A stretch of 30,524 bases of DNA from a virus. Below the pieces are notes generated by a model, which was not told the origin of the DNA, did no database searches, and was given only the letters and a program-made list of their open reading frames with translations. The stretch is taken from IMG/VR virus record IMGVR_UViG_3300040806_001441, positions 1 through 30,524 of that record; one strand, written 5' to 3'. The stretch's first letter is position 1. Each line of letters starts with the position of its first letter. The position numbers were made by a program, and so were the translations under genes. Below are positions 14,623 through 21,290 of this stretch, in pieces.

Positions 14623-15237
14623 GTGACTTCATTGGTAATCGGTAACGGTGAGAGTCGAAAAGATTTTACCCTTACTAACTTTTCAAACAATTATAAACTA
14701 ATAGGCTGTAATGCAGTACACAGGGATATAGAAGTTGACCATCTTGTCTGTTGCGATAGAAGAATGGTTGAAGAATCCATACACAGCGAAAATACCTTAA
14801 ACACTAAGATATATGCCAGGCATGATTGGTTCAAGTATTATAGAAAAATTAAAAAAGATAAAAGAATTTATCAAGTTCCAGAACTTCCTTATATTGGCAA
14901 CTTAAAACAAGATCAACCCATACACTGGGGTAGTGGTACTTACGCTGTTCTTCTTGCCGCAACGTTATCACAAAGAGTATGTTTGATAGGTTTCGACCTT
15001 TATCCGGTTAGTGAAAAAGTTAATAACTTATATAAAAACACAAATAATTACAGTAAGGCAGCAGCAAACCCAGTTGATTATTCGTTTTGGGAATATCAAA
15101 TTGGAAAGGTATTTCAACACTTTCCTAATAATGATTTTGTTGTTCTCAATACTCCAGATTGGAAAATGCCAAAAGTATGGAATCGACCTAACGTTAAATT
15201 TGAAGTTTTGGCAACCAAGAACTTGACTTTTGCCTAA
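14623..15237 (+). CDS. DUF115/MptE-like Rossmann protein, possible glycosyl- or sialyltransferase-like
   Basis: A 204-residue protein starting with GTG (14623), 5 nt after the preceding stop. The start SLVIGNGESRKDF, then YKLIGCNAVHRDIEVDHLVCCD, then HWGSGTYAVLLAA and VCLIGFDLYP follow the pattern of DUF115/MptE-like and CstII-like Rossmann domains, where GNGxS and GxNxxxxD bind a nucleotide. Such proteins include flagellin glycosylation factors and sialyltransferase relatives. It sits directly behind two fibre-type genes in a late unit, so fibre glycosylation is a fair hypothesis. The family assignment is by eye and moderate at best. Confidence 0.68.
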   Translation: MTSLVIGNGESRKDFTLTNFSNNYKLIGCNAVHRDIEVDHLVCCDRRMVEESIHSENTLNTKIYARHDWFKYYRKIKKDKRIYQVPELPYIGNLKQDQPIHWGSGTYAVLLAATLSQRVCLIGFDLYPVSEKVNNLYKNTNNYSKAAANPVDYSFWEYQIGKVFQHFPNNDFVVLNTPDWKMPKVWNRPNVKFEVLATKNLTFA

Positions 15238-15251
15238 ATAGATCGTATAAT
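15223..15251 (+). promoter_or_regulatory. Sigma70-type promoter for the PTPS-KdsA operon
   Basis: TTGACT, 17-bp spacer, TATAAT. It begins inside the end of the preceding gene. Predicted start near 15258. Confidence 0.75.
15234..15240 (+). promoter_or_regulatory. Possible late-type promoter CTAAATA within the sigma70 spacer
   Basis: CTAAATA, a form I recall from T4-like cyanophage late promoters, lies inside the spacer of the 15223 promoter and includes the upstream stop codon TAA. The operon could be expressed both early and late. Confidence 0.4.
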
Positions 15252-15258
15252 TAGTTTT

Positions 15259-15324
15259 ATGTTTAACAAAGGTCTTGGCGTCAACCCTTCTAATTCTGCC
15301 GCCATTATTAAAGCAAGGAGATAA
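15259..15324 (+). CDS. Possible 21-residue leader peptide before PTPS
   Basis: An ATG at 15259 opens 21 codons ending at a TAA two bases before the PTPS start, with the PTPS ribosome site (AAGGAG, 15315-15320) inside its last codons. The peptide begins MFNKGLGVNPSNSAA and ends with two arginines. Predicted transcript start (about 15258) would make it leaderless. A small hairpin (AAGG/CCTT and TTG/CAA, 15269-15289) lies within it. It may be a coupling leader ORF or chance. Confidence 0.35.
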   Translation: MFNKGLGVNPSNSAAIIKARR

Positions 15325-15326
15325 TA

Positions 15327-15776
15327 ATGGGAAAACATTACAGCACAAAACACTACGGACACAACATTGGACTGTCAGCAGTCTTTAGACAACCTAACGC
15401 AGATCATTCACATTGCCATTTATTACATGGTTACAGTCTGGCATTTACATTCACATTTGGTTGTGATGAACTAGACAACAAAAACTGGGCAGTTGACTTT
15501 GGTGGGCTAAAGCCTTTGAAGAAGTGGCTTGAAGATCACTTTGATCACAAAACAGCAATTGATAAAAATGATCCACATATGGACAAGTTCTTGGAACTAC
15601 AAGAATTAGATCTAGCAGAGATTGTTGTTATGGACGGTGTTGGTGCAGAGAAGTTTGCTGAACACGCATTTAACTTTGCAGACAAACTAATACGTGAAGC
15701 AACAGACAATCGTTGTTACTGTGTTAAAGTTGAATGTGCAGAGCACGGAGCAAACAGTGCAATCTATGAAGCATAA
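15327..15776 (+). CDS. 6-pyruvoyl-tetrahydropterin synthase/QueD family protein
   Basis: A 149-residue protein of the PTPS/QueD fold: N-terminal HYGHNIGLSAVFRQ, the metal region DHSHCHLLHGYSLAF (residues 26-40), WAVDFGGLKPLKKWLEDHFDH (54-74) and the C-terminal Glu strand VKVECAEHGANSAIY. Canonical members bind zinc through the His of 'AAH' and both His of 'HGH'. Here these read AVF and HGY, while His27, His29 and His34 are nearby. I recall this variant in other phage PTPS proteins. The reaction may be 6-carboxy-tetrahydropterin formation (queuosine or 7-deazaguanine route) or another pterin step. AAGGAG lies 6 nt before the ATG, and its stop overlaps KdsA by 11 nt. Confidence 0.88.
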   Translation: MGKHYSTKHYGHNIGLSAVFRQPNADHSHCHLLHGYSLAFTFTFGCDELDNKNWAVDFGGLKPLKKWLEDHFDHKTAIDKNDPHMDKFLELQELDLAEIVVMDGVGAEKFAEHAFNFADKLIREATDNRCYCVKVECAEHGANSAIYEA

Positions 15777-16554
15777 AATTAGAATCATTGCAGGACCTTG
15801 TCAGCACGAAACACTAGAGCAAAGTCTCGCTATTGCAAAAGAATGTAAAAGTGTTTGTGACAGGCACGGTATCGAATACATTTTTAAAGCAAGTTACGAT
15901 AAGGCGAATAGGTCGTCTATTCACGGCATTAGAGGACGGGGATTAGCAGACACTATGAATGACTTTGCCATTCTTAAGAGCAAAATAAAAGATCTAAAAA
16001 TTATTACTGATGTGCATAACGTTAATGAAACTCTTAAGATTGGAGCATATTATAACGATATTATTGATGTATTACAAATTCCTGCATTCTTGTGCAGACA
16101 AACGGACCTAGTTCGTGCTGCTGTTAAGACAGGAATGATTGTTAACATTAAAAAAGGACAATTCCTTGCACCTTGGGATGTAGAAAACATTTTGTCTAAA
16201 ACAGAAGGAGCCAAGGAAGTATGGATTACAGAAAGAGGAACGAGCTTTGGATATAACACTTTGGTTACTGATTTCACTGGCCTTCAGTTTATGCTGTCTA
16301 ATTATAACGTTCCCATTGTTTATGATATTACCCACTCGGTTCAAAAACCCGGAGGTATGGGCACTAGCAGTGGCGGTAATCGTGAGTATGTGCCTGGCTT
16401 GGCTCGTGCTGCATCTGCAATGGGTATAACAAACTTCTTTCTAGAAGTTCACGAAGATCCTGATAATGCACCCAGTGATGGACCTAATGCATTACACTTA
16501 AAAGACTTTAAAACAGTTGTCGCAGATATTGTTAAGTATTCTTACACAGGATAG
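15766..16554 (+). CDS. kdsA: 3-deoxy-D-manno-octulosonate 8-phosphate synthase (KdsA), metal-dependent type
   Basis: A 262-residue TIM-barrel aldolase that condenses phosphoenolpyruvate with arabinose 5-phosphate to KDO 8-phosphate. Motifs in order: IAGPC (Cys12), FKASYDKANRSSIHG (40-54), TDVHN (81-85), QIPAFLCRQTDLV (104-116), NIKKGQFLAPWD (127-138), ITERGTSFGYNTLV (154-167), YDITHSVQKPGG (186-197), FLEVHEDP (225-232) and SDGPNALHL. Cys12, His190, Glu227 and Asp238 fit the metal-dependent class; metal-independent enzymes have Asn in place of Cys. Start at 15766 is chosen because it leaves MKHKIRIIAGPC, the usual N-terminus; upstream in-frame codons lie inside PTPS. It is followed by a glycosyltransferase and a HAD phosphatase, which fits a KDO-type sugar pathway. 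Confidence 0.95.
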   Translation: MKHKIRIIAGPCQHETLEQSLAIAKECKSVCDRHGIEYIFKASYDKANRSSIHGIRGRGLADTMNDFAILKSKIKDLKIITDVHNVNETLKIGAYYNDIIDVLQIPAFLCRQTDLVRAAVKTGMIVNIKKGQFLAPWDVENILSKTEGAKEVWITERGTSFGYNTLVTDFTGLQFMLSNYNVPIVYDITHSVQKPGGMGTSSGGNREYVPGLARAASAMGITNFFLEVHEDPDNAPSDGPNALHLKDFKTVVADIVKYSYTG

Positions 16555-16562
16555 TACATGGT

Positions 16563-17366
16563 ATGGAAGAAACTAAAGCAGAAAGAAAAGCTCGTAAAGC
16601 ACAGAGAAGATTAGAAAAAGAACAACATGTGTTCTTAAAGAAAAACCCTGATAGTAAAATCTTAGATTATAAAACTAACATTTTGTGTGTGAGATTTGGA
16701 AACAAATACGGACCAGAATACGTTAAAAGATTGAGAAATATGATTGACAGGAATATAACTGTTCCTTATCAATTAATATGTTTAACAGATGATCCAACTC
16801 CAATTGACGGTGTAAAGTTAATTGTGCAACCTAATGCTGGGTATGCAAAAGGTTGGTGGCACAAAGTACATATGTTTGATAAAAAACTGCCAATTAATGG
16901 AAGAATACTCTACATGGATTTAGATGTTGTTATATGTAATAATATTGATAAGTTAACTAGAATTTATAATAGTGATTTTATGGGTATTAGAGACTTTAAT
17001 AGAAAGTTTCACTCGGGATGGAGATATCTAAATAGTTCTGTGATGAGCTGGGTACACGGTTCACAAGATTATATCTATACAAATTTTAAGAGTGCTCCAG
17101 AAGTAGCACAACGTATGCACGGTGATCAGGATTGGACTTGGAAAAGTGCAAAAGATAGAATTAAGTTTTGGCCAGAATCTTGGATACAGAGCTATAAATG
17201 GGAGATTCGATCTCGAGGGGAGTTACAAGTCATCAACGGAGTTAGACAATTTGCAAATCAAAAAGATGATATAGTAATACCAGATGAATTGTGCGTTGCT
17301 GTATTCCATGGTGACCCTAATCCTGCTATAGTTAAGGATAAATTTGTTGTGGAGAACTGGAAATGA
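16563..17366 (+). CDS. GT-A type glycosyltransferase with DxD motif
   Basis: A 267-residue protein. The N-terminal 25 residues are a charged helix (AERKARKAQRRLEKE). The core starts at ILCVRFGNKYGPEYVKRL (about 40-57) and QLICLTDD. The metal and nucleotide-sugar motif ILYMDLDVVICNNID is at about 115-129, with Asp119 and Asp121 as the DxD pair. GDQDWTW near 185 and VFHGDPNP near 250 match the GT8/alpha-galactosyltransferase-like layout. It starts 8 nt after KdsA, and its stop overlaps the HAD gene start (ATGA). The likely role is adding a sugar to a glycan made with its operon partners; the donor is unknown. Confidence 0.8.
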   Translation: MEETKAERKARKAQRRLEKEQHVFLKKNPDSKILDYKTNILCVRFGNKYGPEYVKRLRNMIDRNITVPYQLICLTDDPTPIDGVKLIVQPNAGYAKGWWHKVHMFDKKLPINGRILYMDLDVVICNNIDKLTRIYNSDFMGIRDFNRKFHSGWRYLNSSVMSWVHGSQDYIYTNFKSAPEVAQRMHGDQDWTWKSAKDRIKFWPESWIQSYKWEIRSRGELQVINGVRQFANQKDDIVIPDELCVAVFHGDPNPAIVKDKFVVENWK

Positions 17367-18091
17367 CCGTAGTTAATAAGATTATATTTGATGTTGATGG
17401 CACACTAACACCTAGTAGGCAGCCAATAGATCCTAAGTTTAAAGAATGGTTTTTACATTTCCAAACTGAAAATTATACCTATCTTGTTACAGGAAGTGAC
17501 AGAGCAAAGACACTAGAACAAGTCGGAACAAGGATTTATAACTCTGCAGAAAAAGTTTATAATTGTTCAGGCAGTGATGTTTGGGAACAGGGCAAGAATA
17601 TCCATACCAGTGAATGGCACTTACCTAAATTACCTACACAGTTCTTAACACAATGCATGACAGAAAGTGAGTTCGTTCTACGGACAGGCTTGCATTTTGA
17701 ACATCGTCCTGGCATGTGTAACTTTAGCGTGGTGGGTCGCAATGCAACACTAGGAGAGCGAAAGTTGTATGTGAAACACGATTTAAAAACACAAGAAAGA
17801 AATACAATTGCAAAAGCATTTGAAACTATGTTTCCGGATATACAGGCTAAGGTAGGCGGTGAAACAGGCATAGATATTTTCCCAAGAGGTAGCGATAAGT
17901 CGCAGATACTAAGAGATTTTGATCCAAAAAATGATATACTGCATTTCTTTGGCGATGCAATGCATCCAGAAGGAAATGATTATCCATTGAAAAAAGTAAT
18001 CATTGACAACGACCTCGGACACTGCTATAATGTAAGAGACTACAAAGAAACTTGGAAGATATTAAAAGAAGAATTTGAATGGATGATCTAA
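17363..18091 (+). CDS. HAD-superfamily phosphatase/phosphomannomutase-like protein
   Basis: A 242-residue HAD protein. Motif I is IIFDVDGTLTPSR (Asp10 nucleophile, Asp12), motif II is VTGSDR and motif IV is FFGDAMHPEGND. HRPGMCNFSVVGRNA and GGETGIDIFPRGSDKSQIL are hallmarks of the eukaryotic-type phosphomannomutase (HAD-IIB) branch. It could interconvert mannose 1- and 6-phosphates. It may instead act as a sugar-phosphate phosphatase on the KdsA product, as no KdsC-type gene is seen. The start overlaps the glycosyltransferase end, with GGAG 8 nt upstream. Confidence 0.85.
   Translation: MTVVNKIIFDVDGTLTPSRQPIDPKFKEWFLHFQTENYTYLVTGSDRAKTLEQVGTRIYNSAEKVYNCSGSDVWEQGKNIHTSEWHLPKLPTQFLTQCMTESEFVLRTGLHFEHRPGMCNFSVVGRNATLGERKLYVKHDLKTQERNTIAKAFETMFPDIQAKVGGETGIDIFPRGSDKSQILRDFDPKNDILHFFGDAMHPEGNDYPLKKVIIDNDLGHCYNVRDYKETWKILKEEFEWMI
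18003..18031 (+). promoter_or_regulatory. Consensus sigma70-type promoter for uvsE
   Basis: TTGACA, 17-bp spacer, TATAAT, all inside the end of the HAD gene. Predicted start near 18038, before the uvsE start at 18079 (or 18097). Confidence 0.6.
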
Positions 18092-19146
18092 AATTTATGA
18101 CAGCAGCCGACTTTGTGACAAGCCAACAAGAAATACATCGCATAGGGTTTGCTTGCAAATATATGCACCCGGATCAAACGCAGAAGAAGAAACTGCTAGA
18201 AGAAATTCAGCGTCCACTTAATACACGTTCGACCACAGTTAGATGGTTAAATAATCAGACAAAGGAAGTTGCTGAGCAACGACTTTGGGATATTATGGTT
18301 CACAATATACAATCGTATATGAACCTTATCAATTACGTTGGAGAATTACCTAATGATCTTAGAATGGTTAGGTTGGGCAGTGATGTCCTTCCTGTTTATA
18401 CTCAGCACGAGTGGAGTTATTTTTGGCGGAAGCCTGACGTGGTCGATTATTGCGAGAAAAACTTTGCCATCGTCGGAGCTCTTGCAAGGAACCTTGATGT
18501 TAGGGTTAGTATGCATCCTGGGCAATTCACTGTTCTTGCTAGTGATAATCCAGGGATTGTTGAGAGGAGCATAGAAGAATTTGAATATCACACCGATGTC
18601 TTCCGCTGGATGGGATACGGCAAGTCCTTCCAAGATGCAAAATGTAATGTCCACATATCAGGCAGGCAAGGTCCAGCCGGTATACAAGCAGTCCTCCCAA
18701 GATTATCTCAAGAGGCGCGAAACATTATTACGATCGAGAATGACGAAATGTCGTGGGGTATTGACGCAAGCCTCGAACTTGCAAACGACCTCGCCCTCGT
18801 TCTTGACATACACCATCACTGGGTCGCTAGTGGTGAATACATTCAACCAACCGACGATAGATTTCTACGCATAGTAGATAGTTGGCGTGGTGTCCGCCCC
18901 GTGATACATTATTCTGTTTCACGTGAAGATCTACTTGTAGGACATGATCCTAACGTATTACCTAACATGGACGAACTACTTGAACAAGGCTTTAAGAAAC
19001 AAAAACTACGTGCTCATAGCGACTTTATGTGGAATAGTGCTGTCAACGATTGGGCTTTGTCTTTCCGTGACTCCGCAGATATAATGGTAGAAAGTAAGGC
19101 TAAGAACCTAGCCAGTATTGGTCTTTATGAATCTATCCAAAAGTGA
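18079..19146 (+). CDS. uvsE: UV damage endonuclease UvsE/UvdE
   Basis: A 355-residue TIM-barrel metal-dependent endonuclease of the UVDE family, which nicks DNA 5' of UV photoproducts. Motifs: RIGFACKYMHPD (21-32), VRLGSD (97-102), VSMHPGQFTVLASDNP (143-158), CNVHISGRQGP (189-199), ITIENDE (217-223), LALVLDIHHHW (238-248), PVIHYSVSRE (274-283) and RAHSDFMW (311-318). The His, Glu and Asp metal ligands of the family are present. The start at 18079 overlaps the HAD gene by 13 nt; an ATG at 18097 is an alternative and leaves all motifs intact. Its middle (about 18650-18900) is visibly GC-richer than the neighbours (near 43-57% in sampled 60-base rows against about 35% in the HAD row sampled), with CTC, GCC and GTC codons. 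Recent acquisition is plausible. Confidence 0.93.
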   Translation: MDDLKFMTAADFVTSQQEIHRIGFACKYMHPDQTQKKKLLEEIQRPLNTRSTTVRWLNNQTKEVAEQRLWDIMVHNIQSYMNLINYVGELPNDLRMVRLGSDVLPVYTQHEWSYFWRKPDVVDYCEKNFAIVGALARNLDVRVSMHPGQFTVLASDNPGIVERSIEEFEYHTDVFRWMGYGKSFQDAKCNVHISGRQGPAGIQAVLPRLSQEARNIITIENDEMSWGIDASLELANDLALVLDIHHHWVASGEYIQPTDDRFLRIVDSWRGVRPVIHYSVSREDLLVGHDPNVLPNMDELLEQGFKKQKLRAHSDFMWNSAVNDWALSFRDSADIMVESKAKNLASIGLYESIQK

Positions 19147-19175
19147 TTGACATCCGCACCCTTTGAAAGTATAAT
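19147..19175 (+). promoter_or_regulatory. Consensus sigma70-type promoter for the GIY-YIG gene
   Basis: TTGACA, 17-bp spacer, TATAAT. Predicted start near 19182, so translation must begin at the ATG at 19212 rather than at the in-frame ATG at 19176. Confidence 0.8.
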
Positions 19176-19211
19176 ATGTATAACAATCAGGCAGATAGAA
19201 AGGCAAATGAT

Positions 19212-19757
19212 ATGGCGAAAATAATTAAAACTAAAAAATATAAGTTCGTAGGCGATGTTTACGAATACTATGGACAGGACCTAAACTCAAAACAACGCAC
19301 ACATAGTGATGTAGGATGGCGTTTACGTAGTAAAAAATATGGCGGAATTTCTACATTTGCTAAAACTGTGTTAACTGAGTCTATAGAAGACAGAATATGT
19401 CCTCTCAAAGAAAAACAGTCAGGCATCTATATTTTAAGTGATAGCATTTTTCCGGAAGGATTTTATATTGGTAAAGGAAAGTGTATACATGATAGAATAT
19501 GGAAACACGGTGTAAAACTTGCAGGCACCAGTAAGTGGAATAAAAGTGTCGAAACTACAAAAGAATTTGAAAAATATCGTCAGTTGCGTAACGCAAAAGG
19601 ATTAACTAATCTCAATGATGTTGAGATTGCCTTTTGGTTTACTAACAGCATTGACGATCTTGAAGATCAATTGCTAGGTGGATATACAACTAAGTATGGA
19701 AGAACTCCTTACTGTAACGATACCGAAGAAGCAATGTTTGATCCTTGGGACATCTAA
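19212..19757 (+). CDS. GIY-YIG nuclease, probable free-standing homing endonuclease
   Basis: A 181-residue protein with a GIY-YIG domain. SGIYIL carries GIY at 71-73, FYIGKGK carries YIG at 85-87, the catalytic Arg95 lies in DRIWKH, and Glu151 lies in the helix EDQLL. The domain ends with YGRTPYCND, the usual Asn-containing end. An N-terminal 65-residue region of basic and mixed character could bind DNA. The ATG at 19212 has AAGG about 8 nt upstream; the in-frame ATG at 19176 lies upstream of the predicted transcript start. It stands alone between uvsE and the FkbM gene under its own promoter, which fits a mobile nuclease gene inserted between resident genes. Confidence 0.9.
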   Translation: MAKIIKTKKYKFVGDVYEYYGQDLNSKQRTHSDVGWRLRSKKYGGISTFAKTVLTESIEDRICPLKEKQSGIYILSDSIFPEGFYIGKGKCIHDRIWKHGVKLAGTSKWNKSVETTKEFEKYRQLRNAKGLTNLNDVEIAFWFTNSIDDLEDQLLGGYTTKYGRTPYCNDTEEAMFDPWDI

Positions 19758-19790
19758 GGCCACTTTTGCATGATACAAACGGCTGGGGCC

Positions 19791-19797
19791 ATAAATA
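19791..19797 (+). promoter_or_regulatory. Late-type promoter for the FkbM gene
   Basis: CATAAATA. T4 late geometry places +1 near 19803, with GGGAGA (19809-19814) as ribosome site and ATG at 19821. Confidence 0.6.
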
Positions 19798-19820
19798 TAT
19801 GCACCAATGGGAGATAGCAC

Positions 19821-20717
19821 ATGACAGTACAGGCACAAACAAATAAAATTTTAATAGAAAACAAAATAGGAAGAAAAATGTGGGTATGGGACTCTGATAG
19901 TTTCTATACTCAACGTTTACAAGCAGGTCCGTATCAAAAACAAAATTTGTTACATTTACGAAACCTTTGTCCTAACCCAAGAACAGTTTTAGATATCGGT
20001 ATGAACATCGGTATGAACACTTGGGAATACGCTACATTTGCAAAAACAGTTCATGGATTTGAGCCTGTTCCTGAAACTTATAATGTAGCACTAGATAATA
20101 TTAAAATGAATCAAAAAGAATATCGAGAAGATGTTGGGTGGTTTATACACAAAGATGGATCGTTTGAATCGTTAGAAATTACTGGTAATATTCAAACCTA
20201 TAATGTTGCATTGGGTCCTGATGGTGGAGCAAACAAAGTAGAAATTCATATTAAGAAAAATGACGGACATAATCGAGTTGCAAATGATAATGGTGAATTT
20301 AAAACTGTAACAGGAAAAGATATCAAAAGAAATACAGGTTATGAACGTGTAGAAATAGATCAACACACACTAGACAGTTATGGCTTTGAAGATGTAGACA
20401 TTATTAAAATTGATGTTGAGGGTTACGAGCTTCTTGTGTTAGAAGGAGCATCTCAAACTATTGCAAGTAATCGTCCAATTGTACAGGTAGAATGTGTAGA
20501 TATTCAGCCACGAGCATTTGGTAGAACTATTCAAGAACTATTTGACTATTTTAATGATAGAGATTATGTTATTACAACTGCCGACGGTGTAGTAAGAGGG
20601 CCTAAATGGTGCTATGTTAAGAAAATGATGGATCGATTTATGATTCCTAAAGAAAGAACAGATCTATACACTTTACCAGAAGATCAGCCCATAAACAATC
20701 TATTCGAAGAAGTTTAG
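19821..20717 (+). CDS. FkbM-family SAM-dependent methyltransferase
   Basis: A 298-residue class I methyltransferase. The SAM loop is VLDIGMNIGMNTWEY (56-70), motif II is GFEPVPETY (79-87), and the FkbM signature is DIIKIDVEGYELLVLEGA (about residues 194-211), followed by VQVECVD. A 40-residue insertion of polar residues lies around 135-165. FkbM enzymes O-methylate sugars, polyketides or glycan ends. In this phage the late promoter and the fibre neighbours suggest capping or methylation of a virion or surface glycan, but the substrate is not shown by the sequence. GGGAGA lies 6 nt before the ATG. Confidence 0.9.
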   Translation: MTVQAQTNKILIENKIGRKMWVWDSDSFYTQRLQAGPYQKQNLLHLRNLCPNPRTVLDIGMNIGMNTWEYATFAKTVHGFEPVPETYNVALDNIKMNQKEYREDVGWFIHKDGSFESLEITGNIQTYNVALGPDGGANKVEIHIKKNDGHNRVANDNGEFKTVTGKDIKRNTGYERVEIDQHTLDSYGFEDVDIIKIDVEGYELLVLEGASQTIASNRPIVQVECVDIQPRAFGRTIQELFDYFNDRDYVITTADGVVRGPKWCYVKKMMDRFMIPKERTDLYTLPEDQPINNLFEEV

Positions 20718-20718
20718 A

Positions 20719-20725
20719 ATAAATA
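20719..20725 (+). promoter_or_regulatory. Late-type promoter, near-leaderless, for superoxide dismutase
   Basis: AATAAATA ends at 20725, 6 nt before the ATG at 20732. Predicted +1 is about 20731. No Shine-Dalgarno is present. Confidence 0.6.
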
Positions 20726-20731
20726 TCATTG

Positions 20732-21289
20732 ATGTTGAAAGAACTAAAAGATATTATTACAGAGGCAGAATCCAGCCGAGAAACATTGGTTCTGGAAAAA
20801 CTTCCATATGATAGAACAGCACTTGAACCGGTCATGAGTAAGGATTCTGTTGATTTACATTACGGTGTTCTTTCAAAAGGATATGTTGATCGCTATAATA
20901 ATAAGGAAGGCGATGATGCATTTAACTATGGTGGCGCGGTATTGCACAATTTATATTGGCAATCGCTACAGGCACCCAGTTCTGCAAACAGACCTTCAGG
21001 AGCATCCGAAGAACTTATTAACGATAAGTTTGGATCATACCAAAAATTTAAAGAACAATTTATAGCCAAGGCAAAGGAACTGCAAGGTTCCGGTTGGTGT
21101 TATATGGATGTCAAGGGAAAGATTGGTATCATACCCAATCAAGGTTTCAAACAGGGAATGAGGATCGCACTAGCAGTTGACATGTGGGAACACTCTTATC
21201 TGCTTGACACTACCAAGGACAAGTATCTAGATAACATATGGCGAATAATTAATTGGTCAATAATCAACGATAGACTACAAGGAGAATAA
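20732..21289 (+). CDS. Fe/Mn-type superoxide dismutase
   Basis: A 185-residue protein of the Fe/Mn SOD family. Expected metal ligands are His43 (DLHYGVLSKGYVDRY), His72 (AVLHNLYW), Asp150 and His154 (VDMWEHSYLLD). FNYGG, GSGWCYM and the C-terminal YLDNIWRIINWSIINDR fit the fold. Canonical enzymes read LHYxxHHxxY around the first ligand. Here the two adjacent histidines are Leu47 and Ser48, while Tyr51 is kept, and the usual Gln before the second ligand is not evident. The N-terminal 24 residues (MLKELKDIITEAESS) are an added helix. It is expected to detoxify superoxide in the infected cell; altered activity is possible. The start at ATG 20732 follows a TTG that is in frame. Confidence 0.85.
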   Translation: MLKELKDIITEAESSRETLVLEKLPYDRTALEPVMSKDSVDLHYGVLSKGYVDRYNNKEGDDAFNYGGAVLHNLYWQSLQAPSSANRPSGASEELINDKFGSYQKFKEQFIAKAKELQGSGWCYMDVKGKIGIIPNQGFKQGMRIALAVDMWEHSYLLDTTKDKYLDNIWRIINWSIINDRLQGE

Positions 21290-21290
21290 C

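Noticed and set aside
18338-18574. Plus-strand frame encoding a hydrophobic, membrane-like 78-residue protein
   Set aside because: It lies wholly inside uvsE in another frame. The hydrophobicity comes from frame-shifted reading of UvsE codons, and there is no ribosome site.
19757-19790. Possible terminator after the GIY-YIG gene (two GGCC boxes)
   Set aside because: The arms are only 4 bp around a loop of more than 20 bases, and no T-run follows.
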